Origin: Dryocosmus kuriphilus
Taxonomy: Eukaryota > Arthropoda > Insecta > Hymenoptera > Cynipidae
Assembly: GCA_038277395.1 (NCBI GenBank)
Contig: CM076190.1
Location: 232,964,618-233,028,617 of the forward strand
Direction: 5' to 3'
Length of the DNA: 64,000 bases
Under the pieces are notes generated by a model. The model was not told the origin of the DNA. It made no database searches and worked only from the letters and a program-made list of their open reading frames with translations. This document shows positions 10,661 through 22,613 of this stretch, one piece after another (position 1 is the stretch's first letter; each line of letters starts with the position of its first letter). A program made the position numbers and the translations under genes.

Positions 10661-12286
10661 AGTCGCAAAAAGCCGCGGTTTCTTGAAATTTATTCTCTAA
10701 ACTTGTGGTTAGAACTAGACAAAGTAGCGGTACTACGGTGTAATCTCGAAGAATGAGACTCGAAATATAATTATGTACAAAATAATATATTTAAAAGCAA
10801 GTTCGAAATATCAAAATACAAACAATTTCAAACGTTGACAGAAAAAGAAATTTGGCCTCAGAAGTATAAGAGAGATATCTTTCTTTGAAACTCTGACTGT
10901 TTTTATAAAAAATATAAATATTTTTCTTGAAAGTCAATTTTTATTTTTTGAAAATTCAACTATTTTATACTTAATGTTAATGATTTTTATAAAGCTTAGC
11001 TGTTCCATTTTTGGTTCGGAATTAATCCTTTTTACTTTGACATTTAACTATATCTTTTTTAAATTGAAGAGTTTTACATATTGAAATCTTCCTACAGAAA
11101 TAACACCTTAAAAAAATAAATGAGTTTCCAACCAGAAATATTGATATTTGCAACAAGAACAGATTAATTTTCAGCGCAACACTTTCATTTTTGACTGAAA
11201 AAAACGAATTTTTAACACAGTAGTTGAATCTTCAAAAAAAAAAAAAATAATTTTCGACCGAAAATGTAAGAATTGAATTTTCAACCAAACGTGATTAATT
11301 ATCATCAAAATTGTTGAAGCCCCAATCGAAAAAGATAAACTCTCAAAACCAAAAACGCAGTAGCTTAATTTTGATACGAAGATGAAAAAAATTCGACCCT
11401 GAACAGGACAGCTAGGATTTGAGCAAAGAAGATTAATTAAGTTATATTTTCGACCAAAAGAAGAACAATTGTTAATGAAAAAGTTTAGTTTTTAATGCAC
11501 GAAGGCGAGTTTTTAAGAAAATAGTTGAATTTTCAATTTAAATGTATTAATTCTCAAAACAAATAAGAAAATAGTTACACTTAAATATAAAAATATTATT
11601 TTTCATATAAAAGTATTTTAAGTATTATCAATAAAAGGAAAGAAATTTTAAAAAAGTTGACTTTCCAGCTTGTCCACAGAAAATTAAAATTTGAAATATC
11701 AACCCAAATACTTGAACGCTCAATTTAAAAAATCAAATTATCAACAAAAAAAAAGTGATCTTAATTAAGAAATAGTTATATTTTTAGTAACAGAAAAAGA
11801 TTTCATCCATGCTTTTCAAATAATAATGAATCACATAGGAGTAAATTAAATGGCCGCTCCAATCGGTTGAAGGTTTGAGGGCGTTTATTCTGACATAATG
11901 TCGTTGCATCAAGTTTTCGCGCGATAGTGGAAAGTATTTGTTGATATCTATCGTTTCGGTTTTGTCGATCAATTACTGGTACTATAGTGAAAGACTACTG
12001 TTTTGTGAAAATCAGCAATAAAAGTGTAAAGCACAAATGCTTTGTGTACTCGTATACGTGATGCCCATCCTATAAACATCTTATACTATGTTTTGAAGTT
12101 TTTGGCTACCTTTCCTGTTCCGGTAGGTGGTTCAGGTATGTGAGTGATCCTGCAAGAAATTTGTATTTCAACTACTCTTGCCTTTCTCTAATTTAGACTT
12201 ATCTGTGGCTGGCGATGTGCTAGCATGCTTTTCAGGGATTCTTCACATAGTCCATAGTGAAAATATCAACCTCGACTCTTAACAGG
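10661..12286. other. AT-rich non-coding DNA
   Basis: Very AT-rich sequence built of loose, degenerate motifs of the kind TTTTCAAC/GTTGAAAATT with A or T runs (for example poly-A at 11,237). I see no gene, no splice-flanked block and no transposon end. Confidence 0.6.
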
Positions 12287-13137
12287 ATGGCTAATCCCAA
12301 CAGTAATTTCGAAATGCTGTAGCTCATCTAGACCCACTCCGCAAATCTTTCTGCTAATGCTGACACAATGGAAGCCTTATTGACAAAGTTACTAGATAAT
12401 AATGTCGAAGCAATAAAAGAGGGATTTGCAAAAAACATGGAAGATTTTAATAAACCCTTGCAAGATATCTCTAGAAAATTAGACGTTGTTACCACTCGTC
12501 AAGAGGCCATGGATAAAGCAGTGAAAATTCTCAAGCCAAGAATGGACAACGTACGAGCTTGTCTATATGACTTAGAAAATATCATCACATCCACAAATGC
12601 CCAAGACGTCGTCAATGAGGTTGCGGATCGACACTCAAGGTCGAAAAACACAATTCTTTATGGAGTTCCTGAATCTCATGGAATGACAGCGGAATCCACA
12701 ATCTCGGATGATAAATCTAAATTGTTAGCTGTCTTTGGCGCAATAGAGATGCCACTGGAGGGCTTAAAAACTTACCGATTGGTTAAGAAATCAAAGACAT
12801 CGGCCGTCCAATTAAAGTCATCTTCATGAATGCAATTTCTGCTACAAAGTTACTCCGTAGTAAATCTAAATATGATGGCCCTTACACTTTTTGTGGTGAT
12901 CAAACCAGAATGCAAAGAAAATATTATAAGAAAGTAAAAGCTGAGCTTCAAGTAAATCTAGATAAAAGCAAGAGGAACAAGGCTATCCGCTTTGTCAATG
13001 GTGAAAAAAACATCGTCGATGTAGTGACCCAGAAAAATGTAAAAAAACTGAAAAACCCTTCCAGTAAACTGATTTTACCACCAAGAAATGTATCAATTTA
13101 TTATCAAAATGTACGAGGATTAAGAACCAAACTATGA
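12287..13137 (+). pseudogene. Non-LTR retrotransposon ORF1 and start of endonuclease
   Basis: ORF1 probably starts at ATG 12287 but has two early stops; from 12368 it is open to 12829 (coiled-coil-like N-terminus, then KNTILYGVPES and LKTYRLVKKSK, as in ORF1 RNA-binding domains of Jockey/CR1-type LINEs). It continues in a second frame 12826-13137. The end, VSIYYQNVRGLRTKL, is the hallmark start of the apurinic-type endonuclease of ORF2. The element is internally deleted just after this. Confidence 0.65.
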
Positions 13138-13650
13138 GATCTACAAAATTCTGCAGCTGTCTCTTCAACTTCGTGGGATATTGCAGCAGTTCCTAAAGCA
13201 TCGAGAATGTTAGGCTTCATACTTCGAGTGTCTAGAGATTTTCGCCAAGTCTCGACTTTAAAAACTCTATTCTTATCAATAGTTCGATCGATTTTAGAAT
13301 ATTCTTCCATCCTATGGGTCCCGTATCAAATTGTATACAAAGACAGAATTGAATCTGTGCAGATAGATTTCTGAGCACAATAGCGTTTAAGTTAGGAATT
13401 CCAGGAGAGACTGCCTATCTAAATATTGTATCAGACGCAATGAAATTGGAATCTCCAGAATTTAGAAGATTTCAAACGGGAGAGACATTTCTTTATAAGG
13501 TCTTAAACAACATAGTAGGCTGTCCGGAAATACTGCAACTGATTCTATTTAAAGTACCTCCTAGAAACCTTCGACCAGATGGTGAATTTTTTCGAATACC
13601 TAAACATAGGACTAAATATGGATTTCACATGACGATTTCGTCTGTTTAGT
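13138..13650 (+). pseudogene. Non-LTR retrotransposon, RT C-terminal tail after internal deletion
   Basis: After a TGA the same frame reads a few more endonuclease residues (SSTSWDIA), then jumps near 13,185-13,195 straight to the end of the RT: LGFILRVSRDF, LFLSIVRSILEYSSILW, DRIESVQ. The terminal tail continues to 13,649 (GETFLYKVLNNIVGCPEIL, EFFRIPKHRTKYG). Most of the endonuclease and the whole RT catalytic core are missing. Confidence 0.65.
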
Positions 13651-14464
13651 AGATAATTTAATTTAATTAACAGTATATCTTATGACGTCGTTATTTTCAG
13701 CCAGAATGTCAAAAAGTTTATTTCATCAGTTAAAATGTTTTATTATGCAGAATTATTGTAGGCACGACAATTCAAGTTTCATATAAATTTTCAATAATTT
13801 AATTCATTCAATCATTTTTCTTTCTCTGCTCATGTCAAAAAGTTAGTTATGAAAATTGATAGTACATGCTGATTAGTATTTCTAGTCACCAAAACTCACT
13901 ATGTCTTCACTCACGCTATATACTGATATTGTTAAAAATACCTGTGTATTCTTATTCTTATTTTTTTTTTCTTAAAAATGAAGTATATATATATACTTTT
14001 TTCTTTCGTAAAAATTAAGTCTAATATTTATAATATTGTAATCCAAATATTCATAAGGTGAAAACTGTAAATAAACTAAACGAAAAACAACCAATCTTTA
14101 ACTAAGAGAAGACCAATTTTGAACAGAATAGTAGATTCCTCAACTAAAAAAGATGAATTCTCAAACGAAAACGTTAGAATTGACTTGAATCAAAAGATTA
14201 TTTTCTACTAAAAATAGTTGAGCTATGAACCGAAAAAAAAGAAATTTTCACTAAACCAGTTGAATCTACATTAAAGTAAGACAAATTTTGAACAAAAAGT
14301 TTCAAGTTTCGACTAAAGTATTTGAATTTCCACTAACTACTTCACCTTAATCTGCAAGGTTTTTTTTTATACTTAATATTTATCACACGGAATATTCATT
14401 TGGGTGACTTATGAAAAATTCATAAGAATTTTGAAACATTTATTTGCATTTTTAGCCAAGAAAA
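13651..14464. other. AT-rich non-coding DNA
   Basis: Degenerate TTCAACTAAAAA-type repeats, A/T runs and a short (TA)n at 13,985-13,995. No gene seen. Confidence 0.6.
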
Positions 14465-16708
14465 GGATAAAGTTCCGAAAAGCTGAATTTTGCCATTTTA
14501 TTGCAACTTCGTATACTTATGTATTTTGACGCGCTGATTACGAATATGGTAGTGAAAATTGACGACTAGGCGATTTTCATGGTGAAAACCATAAAAAAAC
14601 GACATAAAAGTCAATATTTTTGCGCTTATCTCAGCAAATACGCAGAATCTTCAAAAATATTGTAGACAATAGTTTTAGCTAGTGTAAAAATGCATCTTTT
14701 TTATGGAAAGCACTTTTTGCCTAAAACCATTATTTTTCGAGCAAAAGAGGATTCCGTTGGAGAAAAAATAAAAAGACGAAGAAGGTTACGAAAATGCGTT
14801 CGGTCAAGTTTTACTTTCTCTGTAACATTTTTATCCACAAGTAATAGTTTTCGCGAGAATTAGTGATACATCGATTATCGTGGAAGAAGACCCCTTAGAA
14901 ATCAAAGTTTTTTGAGTTTAGATTAGTCAATATGCCAATTTTTGCAAAATCTATTTAATAAAAATGGTAAAACTCATCGAGATACATAATTTTTGTTTTA
15001 AACATTTTTTCATACGAGTGATAATTTTCGAGAAAATTAGTGATACTTCTGATAAAATTTAACAAATTTTAGTGCAATGAGCGACAGGTCTTTCTATACC
15101 GCCCGCGCTCCTATTACTAACAGGCATGTGTCTCATGCATGCATTCATTATTTTCGGAGTCTTCTTCACTCGAGCTCTAACCAGCATGGATGAAAAATAT
15201 AATATTTTCAGTCTAAGTATGATTCTTCAAAAAAGAGAAAAAACACTTCAGTCGTTGAGACAAATTGAACTCATTCCATCTGAACGATTTTCCTCAAAGC
15301 ACAACCAAGGAATGACTCTTTTAGAGTCTGAAATGATTTGCGGCCAGTTCTTGTGTTATAAAGCAGGTATGTATCGTCACACAAATACAGTTGCGAAAAA
15401 TACGTGGTTTGAGAGGTGTCACATTTCGGCAGCGGCATGTATGCTTATTTATTATTGTTTCGCTGTAGGCTTCAATTTCGAGCAAACCATGCGGGAAAGT
15501 AGCATTGTCGAAGGTCAGTCGATTCCACGAGAAACTGTTGCAGACCGCTCCTTTTCTTGTAGGGAGATCTGCACGGGTGCTCTTGTCAGTCAGAAGGTCG
15601 CACTGGAGGTGAGGGTGAAGTGTTGAAATAGATGAGTGCAAGATCGGGAGTCGAAAATAAGAGCGAGGACGAGTAGTGGAAGGATCATGGATCCACGGAA
15701 TGATTCACAGAGGTCATCCTTACAACTATCGGTAGGAAATCTGTCCCGATAATAAGAGAGATCAGGCTACTCTAATCAGATTTATAAAAAAGCATGTAGC
15801 AGGTGGGACAGCGATTCACGCCGATTGTTGGAAGGACTATATAAATCTCGAAGATCATGAATTTGTTCACCAGAGTGTTAATCTTTCCAAGGAGTTTGTG
15901 AATAGCGATACCGGAGTACACACTCAACACAATGAGTCATCTTGGCGGCGGATTCGACGATTCCTCTCACGAGGTGGAGTGCACAAGGTCAATCTTGCAG
16001 ATCACCTCTGCGAATTTTTGTGGCGGTGAAGGCTCAAGAAAATAGATGCTGGTCCATTTAAAGAACTACCCGCAAATATTAAAGTATGCTACCCTGGCCA
16101 CTGATTATAATTAGCATTCTCAATTGAAGTAAATGCAAATATATTTCCTAATAATAAAATATTAAGAAATCCAAAAAAAATGTAATCAAAAATATTACAA
16201 AAAATATAAAAAAAATTCTCTTCAAAATACTCCAACCTTCCCGCGGTGAAGAGCGTTAGCAGGTACAAAGCCGAAACCAATGGAGATACAGTGCAAAAAC
16301 AATGATCTATTGTACCGGTAGGTGGATAAACAACCCCCTCCCCCCTTAAGCTTGGAAAAGGGTGACGAGCGTGACCGAACGGATTTCCGTAACTTTCTTC
16401 ATCTTTTTCTCGTTTGTCCAACGTAATCCTCTTTTTCTAAACAAATAATGGTTTTAGACGAAAAGTGTATATAAGCAAAAAGATGTATTTTTAAACTAGC
16501 TATAACTTTTGTTTAAAATATTTTTCCAAATTCTGCGCAGTTACTGAGATAAACGCAAGAAGCTTGGTTTTTATGGTGTTTTTGTTTTCACTATGAAAAT
16601 CGCCTAGTCGCCAATTTTCTCTGTCATATTCGTAACAAGCGCGTCAAAATACATAAGTGCACGAAGTTTCAATAAAATCGGAAAATTAAGCTGTTTGGAA
16701 CTGCACGA
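14465..16708 (+). mobile_element. Merlin-family DNA transposon 1 with long terminal inverted repeats
   Basis: The left end (14,465 to about 14,760) and right end (about 16,430-16,708) are inverted copies of each other over roughly 270 bp: both contain ACTTATGTATTTTGACGCGC and GACTAGGCGATTTTCAT in opposite orientation. The left end starts GGATAAAGTTCC, close to the GGGTGCAGTTCC start of the second copy at 21,769. The interior holds a broken transposase with IS1016/Merlin features. I could not define a target duplication, and the right edge is uncertain by a few bases. Confidence 0.7.
15126..16103 (+). pseudogene. Merlin transposase, frameshifted
   Basis: The N-terminal half is open from 15126 to 15624 (NTWFERCHISAAACMLIYY, ETVADRSFSCREIC). 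A frameshift near 15,619 follows; the first catalytic Asp is visible in the shifted frame as VEIDECKIGSRK. Later blocks are GSWIHGMIHRGHPYN, GGTAIHADCWKDY (second Asp) and NESSWRRIRRFL (Glu), then GGVHKVNLADHLCEFLWRR followed by an in-frame TGA at about 16,027. The D-D-E residues survive but the frame does not. The same C-terminus is intact in the second copy at 22.3 kb. It belongs to the ISXO2/IS1595-like DDE group used by Merlin. Confidence 0.7.
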
Positions 16709-18240
16709 AAATAATTATTTTCTACCAAAAATGTAAAAATTGAATTTTCAACCATTTTTTGGTTTTGGGAATTCATTTTTCTCTATTGAAAATTCAAAAT
16801 TTTTTTTTGAAAATTCATCACGTTTAATTGAAAACTAATAGTTACATTTTCAGACGAAAATGATTTTTTTTTGTTTGAACGTTCAATTAATTTGTTAAAG
16901 ATTTGTCTTTTTCAGTTAAAAATTAAACTATTCCGTTGAACATTAACTTCTTCTTGTTGAAAATGTAACTATTTTTTATTGGAAATCGATTAATTTTTTT
17001 AAATGATCTTTTTTTATGGTAAATTCAAATATGTTGATTAAAAGTTAATCTTTCTGTTCAAAATTTATCTTTCTAGGGTGTAGATACAATTCTTTTGTTG
17101 AAAATTACTTCTCTTCGGTTCACAGTTCAACTATGTTTAGCTGAAAGACTTCTTTTGGATAAAGTCAACTTCAATATTTTTGCCTAAGAAGTCACCTTTC
17201 TTATTTGAAAAATCTGCTATTTTGTTCAAAATTGATCATTTCTTGGTTAAAAGTTACTTTCAATTAGTCGAAAAACTTACTTGACGATTCTTTTTTTCGG
17301 AAATATAACTGTTTTTCAAATAAGTAGTTTTTTGCTGATACTTCAACTTTTTTCATTAAAAATTCAGATAATTGCCTTGAAATTTGAACCGTTACATCTT
17401 TTTCCCAAAAGTCGGAAATTCAACTATTTTGTTGCAAATTCGTCTTTCTAGGTTTTTTCTTTCAGTTTTGATTCAATTAGTTTTGTTTGAAAATTAATTC
17501 CGTTTTTCAATATTTAACTGTAATATTTTTGGCTAACAATTTAACTATTGTGTCAAAAAATAAATATTCCGACCTAAAATCTTAAAAATTTCAAAAGTTT
17601 CTAACTGAATTAATAATTTTTGAAACTTGAAACATGATATAAGGTTAGAAATTTCAACAGAGTTTTTGAAGTTAGAATTATTTGAAAATGCTCAAAAAGC
17701 ACATTTTTCATATTTGGTAAATTGCATTTTTTTTTTTAATTGCAAGTGTTGGTCTTGAAAGTTCTTCAGTTCACACCGCAGAAACAAAACACTTGCTGTT
17801 TTTACTTTTCATTTCAAGCTTTCTTTGAAAAACAGCCTATTTTGCCAGTCAATCTGACAAATCTTATAAATAAATACTAGAATTCGACATTACAAGTTAC
17901 GTAAAGCTGTGTGTTTCTCCAAAAACATTTTATTTCTAAGAACAATACGTAATTGTTACTAACGTATTCTTTTTGCTTTTCTAAAAAATTTTTGTTTAGA
18001 ACAATAACAATTCTTCAATTTTCAAAATATTTCTTGACTTGCTTCCTTATTGTCTGAAATATTGCACTTTCAACAAAATGATTCAATTTTTAAGCAAAAA
18101 TATTTCAATTTTCAAAAAAATATTTCTGTTTTCAAGGAAAAGAAGCTAAGTAGTTTTCAACGGAATAGTTTAATTTAAGAACCAAAATACCTGCTATTAA
18201 CAAAATAGATAAATTTTTATGCAAGAAAGATGATTTTTTA
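16709..18240. other. AT-rich non-coding DNA, possible intron
   Basis: Long run of degenerate GTTGAAAATTC / TTTTTGTTCAAAATT motifs. No coding block with splice signals was found. If the 30-nt exons downstream are real, this is upstream intron or flank. Confidence 0.5.
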
Positions 18241-18390
18241 ACAAAAAGAAGTGACGATTTTAGTAAGAAAATACTCATTTGGGGTGAAAATTTCCCAACA
18301 TAACTTCAAATGGCTTAAACTTACAAGTACGAAAGTACAATAGGAGCATTAAAAATATTCTTTAATAAAAAATCGCTTTTTTTCTTTCAG

Positions 18391-18420
18391 GATCATCTTC
18401 TCGACCAAGTGGGATTAGAG
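18391..18420 (+). CDS. Putative 30-nt phase-1 microexon, copy 1
   Basis: Exactly 30 nt between a strong acceptor (TTTTTTTCTTTCAG) and a donor (GTAATTGAAA). Read as a phase-1 to phase-1 exon it codes SSSRPSGIR, flanked by split glycine-type codons (G|GA). The other two frames are also open over so short a span, so frame choice rests on the same symmetric phase fitting the larger exons at 35.9-42.3 kb. No expression evidence. Confidence 0.45.
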
Positions 18421-18517
18421 GTAATTGAAACATTATTTAAAATGTAATATAAAATTAATTGTATTTTATTAATAAGATACTCAGAAATCTATGGTCTAAA
18501 ATTTTGATCACCTTAAT

Positions 18518-18533
18518 GGGGGGGGGGGGGGGG
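18518..18533. repeat. Poly-G run of 16
   Basis: Uninterrupted run of 16 G in an AT-rich intron-like setting. The paralogous units have GAGGGGCAAG here. Confidence 0.9.
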
Positions 18534-19680
18534 ATGATATGACTAAATCATTGAAACCCCATAAAGAAAATATATTTTTGGTCGGAAGTTTTTTTTTTCT
18601 TCAAGTCAACTTTTACATTTTCGTTTAAGAATTCACCATATTTAGTTGAAAATCTTTTTTATTAAAAATTCACTGTTTTGTTAAAAATTAAATTTTTTAA
18701 AATCATGAATACAAATATGGATTGTAGAATTTGAAAATGTCTTTTCGTGAACTTTGAGACATTTCTTTTTTGGTGATTTTTAATTCTTTTTTGGAAAGCC
18801 ATGGATTTTGGCAAGAATTAATCTTTTCTTGAAAAGTCATGTTTTCTGGTTGAAAATTCAAATGTTTTCGGTGAAACTTAATCCTTTTTTTATTAAAAAT
18901 TTATCTGCTTTATTTGTGGTTGAGAAATAATTTTTTGGGTCAAATTTCAACTATTTTTTTCTTTTGAAATATTAGGATTTGGTTGGGAACTCTTCTGCTG
19001 AACTGTAACACTTCATTTGACAATTTATCTTTCTTGAACAGGAATTCGTCTTTTTGAAAATTTTTTCAAGATTGAAAATTCAACTATTGTTGGTTGAAAA
19101 AAATACTTTTTGGTTTAAGCTAGTTATAAATTTTCGACAGAGATTTCATTCCTTTAGTTGAAAATTCGACTATTTTATTAAAGATTGGTCTTTTTTAAGT
19201 TAGAACTTAAAATATTAAATTAAAAATGCATTTTTTCGTTGAAAATATAATCATTTTTGATAAAAAATTCACTTTTTTTCGAAAATGTAACTTTTCCCTT
19301 CAATATTTAACTCAAGTGCTTTAACTGTTTGGCTTAAGCCTTTCGATGTTATGTTTGGGAACTTTCAACAGAAACCAAGATTTTTCAACAAAATCATCAC
19401 CTAATATGACTGAAAATAGACGCCTTTCGCAAATCCAATGCAAAAATAGGTTACTTTGAGGTTAGATTGACAAAAGCGATAATCGGAATTCCTCGACATA
19501 ACCTCGAATTATTGAAACTTGTAAGTTTTTCTAAATGCGCTGATGATTTTGGTAGAAAAATATTGATTTGGACCGAAAATTCCAAACACAGCCTCAAATG
19601 GCTTAAGCTTACAAGTACGAAAGTACAGTTTGTTTAAAAAAAAAATTCATTAATAAAAAATCGTTATTTTTTTCTTTCAG

Positions 19681-19710
19681 GATCATCTTCTCAGCCAAGT
19701 GGGATTAGAG
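19681..19710 (+). CDS. Putative 30-nt phase-1 microexon, copy 2
   Basis: Same block as at 18,391 with a CGA to CAG codon difference (SSSQPSGIR), again with a TTTCTTTCAG acceptor and GTAATT donor. Confidence 0.45.
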
Positions 19711-21110
19711 GTAATTAAAACATTATTTAAAATACAATATAAAATGAAAAGTAGTTTATTAATAAAATACTCATAAATTCAGGATATAAAACCTTGATAA
19801 CTTTAATGAGGGGCAAGAATATGACCACATTAATGAATCCCCATAAAAAGCATATATTTTTGGTTTGAAATTTTTTTTATATCTTAAGTCAACTTTTACA
19901 TTTTCGTTTAATATTTCACCATATTTATTTGAATTTTTTTTTTTTTTATTAAAGATTCAATATTTTGTTCAAAATTTAATTTTTATATTAAAAATACAAA
20001 CATGGATTATAGTGTTTTAGAAATTCTTCTTCGTGTACTTTAAGTCATTTTTTTGGTTGGAATTTGGACTTCTTTTTTAGAAAGTCATGGGTATTGTTAA
20101 GAATTAATATTTTCTTGAAAAATCATTTTTTGTGGACGAAAATGTAACTATTTTCGGTCAAATTAAATTTTCTTTTCAAACTTTGGCTGTTTCATTCTTG
20201 TTTGATAAATAATCTGTTGGGTGGTGTTTCAACTATTTTTTTGTTTCGAAGTTTTAGGATTTTGTTGAGAAGTAATATTTTTTGGAAAATACTGTTTTTT
20301 TATTAAAAATTCAAGTATTTTTGTTTCCAAATTAATTCCTTTTCATTCATTTAGCTGTTCCATTCTTGGTAAAAAGTACACCCTTTATAGTTAAAAGATA
20401 ATAATTCATCTATGGTTGAAATTTCAACTGTTCTGATGAAAAGTATTTCTTTTGTTGTTAATTTATCTTTCTCGAGACGCAACTCGTCTCTTTGAAAAAA
20501 TTTTTCAAGGTAGATAATTCGACTATTGTAGGTTGAAGCACAATATTTTTTGGTTCAAGTCAGTAACAAATTTTCAAATGAAAATTCATTCCTTTATGTG
20601 AAAATTCACCTACTTTATTAAAAATTGGTCTATTTTTAGTTAAACCTTAAAATATTGCATTAGAAGTTCATTTCTTTCACAAATATGACCATTTTTTATC
20701 CAAAATTCACTTTTTTGATGAACATTTAACTGTTTGGAAATTAAAAATAAGACTATTTCGGCTTAACCCATTCCAGGTTATGTTTGGGAATTTCCGATAG
20801 GAATCAAGATTTTTCAACAAAATCATCACCTAATATGACTGAAAATAGGCGCCTTTCGCAAATCCAATGCAAAAATAGGTTACTTTGAGGTTAGATTGAC
20901 AAAAGTGATAATCGGAATTCCTCGACATAACCTCAAATTATTGAAACTTGTAGGTTTCTCTAAATGCGCTGATGATTTTGGTAGAAAAATATTGATTTGG
21001 ACCGAAAATTCCCAAACACAGCCTCAAATGGCTTAAGCTTACAAGTACGAAAGTACAGTTTGTTTTAAAAAAAAATTCATTAATAAAAAATCGTTATTTT
21101 TTTCTTTCAG

Positions 21111-21140
21111 GATCATCTTCTCAGCCAAGTGGGATTAGAG
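21111..21140 (+). CDS. Putative 30-nt phase-1 microexon, copy 3
   Basis: Identical to copy 2, with identical splice sites. Inclusion of one, two or three copies would keep the reading frame, because 30 is a multiple of three. Confidence 0.45.
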
Positions 21141-21768
21141 GTAATTAAAACATTATTTAAAATACAATATAAAATGAAAAGTAGTTTATCAATAAAATAC
21201 TCATAAATTCAGGACATAAAACCTTGATAACTTTAATGAGGGGCAAGAATATGACCACATTAATGAATCCCCATAAAAAGCATATATTTTTGGTTTGAAA
21301 TTTTTTTTATATCTTAAGTCAACTTTTACATTTTCGTTTAATATTTCACCATATTTATTTGAAATTTTTTTTATTTATTAAAGATTCAATATTTTGTTCA
21401 AAATTTAATTTTTATATCAAAAATACAAACATGGATTATAGTGTTTTAGAAATTCTTTTTCGTGTACTTTAAGTCATTTTTTTGGTTGGAATTTGGACTT
21501 CTTTTTTAGAATGTCATGGATATTGTTAAGAATTAATATTTTCTTGAAAAATCATTTTTTGTGGTCGAAAATGTAATTATTTTCGGTCAAATTAAATTTC
21601 CTTTTCAAACTTTCGCTGTTTCATTCTTGTTTGACAAATAATCTGTTGGATGATATTTCAACTATTTTTTTGTTTCGAAGCTTTAGGATTTTGTTGAGAA
21701 GTAATATTTTTTGGAAAATACTGTATTCTTATTAAAAATTCAAGTATTTTTGTTTCCAAATTAATTCC

Positions 21769-22613
21769 GGGTGCAGTTCCGAATAGTGGATACCTCCGAT
21801 TTATTTGAAACTACGTATACTTACGTATTCTGATGCGCTGATTACGAAAATCATAGTGAAAATTGGCGACTAGGCTATTTTCATGGTGAAAACCATAAAA
21901 AGCCCATAAAATTGATGGTTTTTTTTATGTTTATCTCAGTAAATATACAAAATATATGAAAGCCTTTTAAAGAAAAGTTGTAGCCAGCATAAAAATACAT
22001 CTTCTATGTTTTTCATACTTTTTCTCTTAAACCATTATTTTCCGAGAAAAATGGGATAATGTTCCAACAAGTACATTTTGACAAGACTCCATTAGTTTCG
22101 GCATTGCCTACTTACGCACTCTACCACGGGAAGGTTGGAGCTTGGTCTTTAAAGTGCATGCTTTTTTTTTGCTTTTTGTATTTTAGCTTATTTTTTGCAT
22201 ATTTTTAAATTTAATTTTTTGAAAAGTTACGCTTAAGTAAAAGAAAGAAGAAGGAAGAAAAAGTAACGTTTAACGAAAAAAGAACGTAAAAAATTAGTTT
22301 CCTTTGCCAGGATAGCAAACTTTTATGTCAGTGATCAACTGAGAAAAGGGATCTGCGTTTAGTTTTCTTACCAGACGCCGCCACAAAAATTCGCAAAGAT
22401 GGTCTGCTAAGTTGTTTTTGTGAACTCCACCCCATGATAGGGAGCGTCGCATCCAACGCCAGGACGATTCTATATTTTGTGTGTGCGCTCCAGTTTCCTG
22501 ATTCACAAACTCTTGAGAATGATTCACAGTTTTGTGGACATAACCATGAGCTTTCAGATTTAAGTAGCCTTTCCAGCAGTCTGTTTGGATTTCTGTGCCA
22601 ATTGCTATATACT
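21769..22613 (-). mobile_element. Merlin-family DNA transposon 2, cut by assembly gap
   Basis: Begins precisely at GGGTGCAGTTCC, where tandem unit 3 is interrupted. The terminal repeat (21,769 to about 22,050) matches both ends of Merlin 1. It encodes its transposase on the minus strand and disappears into the N run. The other end was not found after the gap. Confidence 0.75.
22294..22613 (-). CDS. Merlin transposase C-terminal part, open to the gap
   Basis: The minus-strand frame is open from the stop at 22294 to the gap edge, about 105 codons, with no internal stop. It contains GTEIQTDCWKGY (second catalytic Asp), NHSQEFVNQETGAHTQNIE (catalytic Glu in the following ESSW) and GGVHKNNLADHLCEFLWRR. 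It is better preserved than the copy at 15-16 kb and may be part of an intact transposase, which the missing bases would decide. Confidence 0.75.

Larger units (their letters stand above)
18241..21768 (+). repeat. Tandem array of about 1.3-1.4 kb units, each with a 30-nt exon-like block
   Basis: Three successive units share the block at 18,391, 19,681 and 21,111 and long flanks. Units 2 and 3 are nearly identical with a period of 1,430 bp (compare ATCATCACCTAATATGACTG near 19,390 and 20,820). Unit 1 is more diverged, at a spacing of 1,290 bp. Unit 3 is cut at 21,768 by Merlin copy 2; the corresponding uninterrupted sequence in unit 2 is at 20,337. A run of 16 G lies in unit 1. Confidence 0.85.

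Noticed and set aside
11784..11972. 62-codon minus-strand frame in AT-rich DNA
   Set aside because: No motif or supporting context.
16089..16421. 110-codon minus-strand frame
   Set aside because: Lies inside Merlin 1 in the region homologous to Merlin 2 non-coding sequence.
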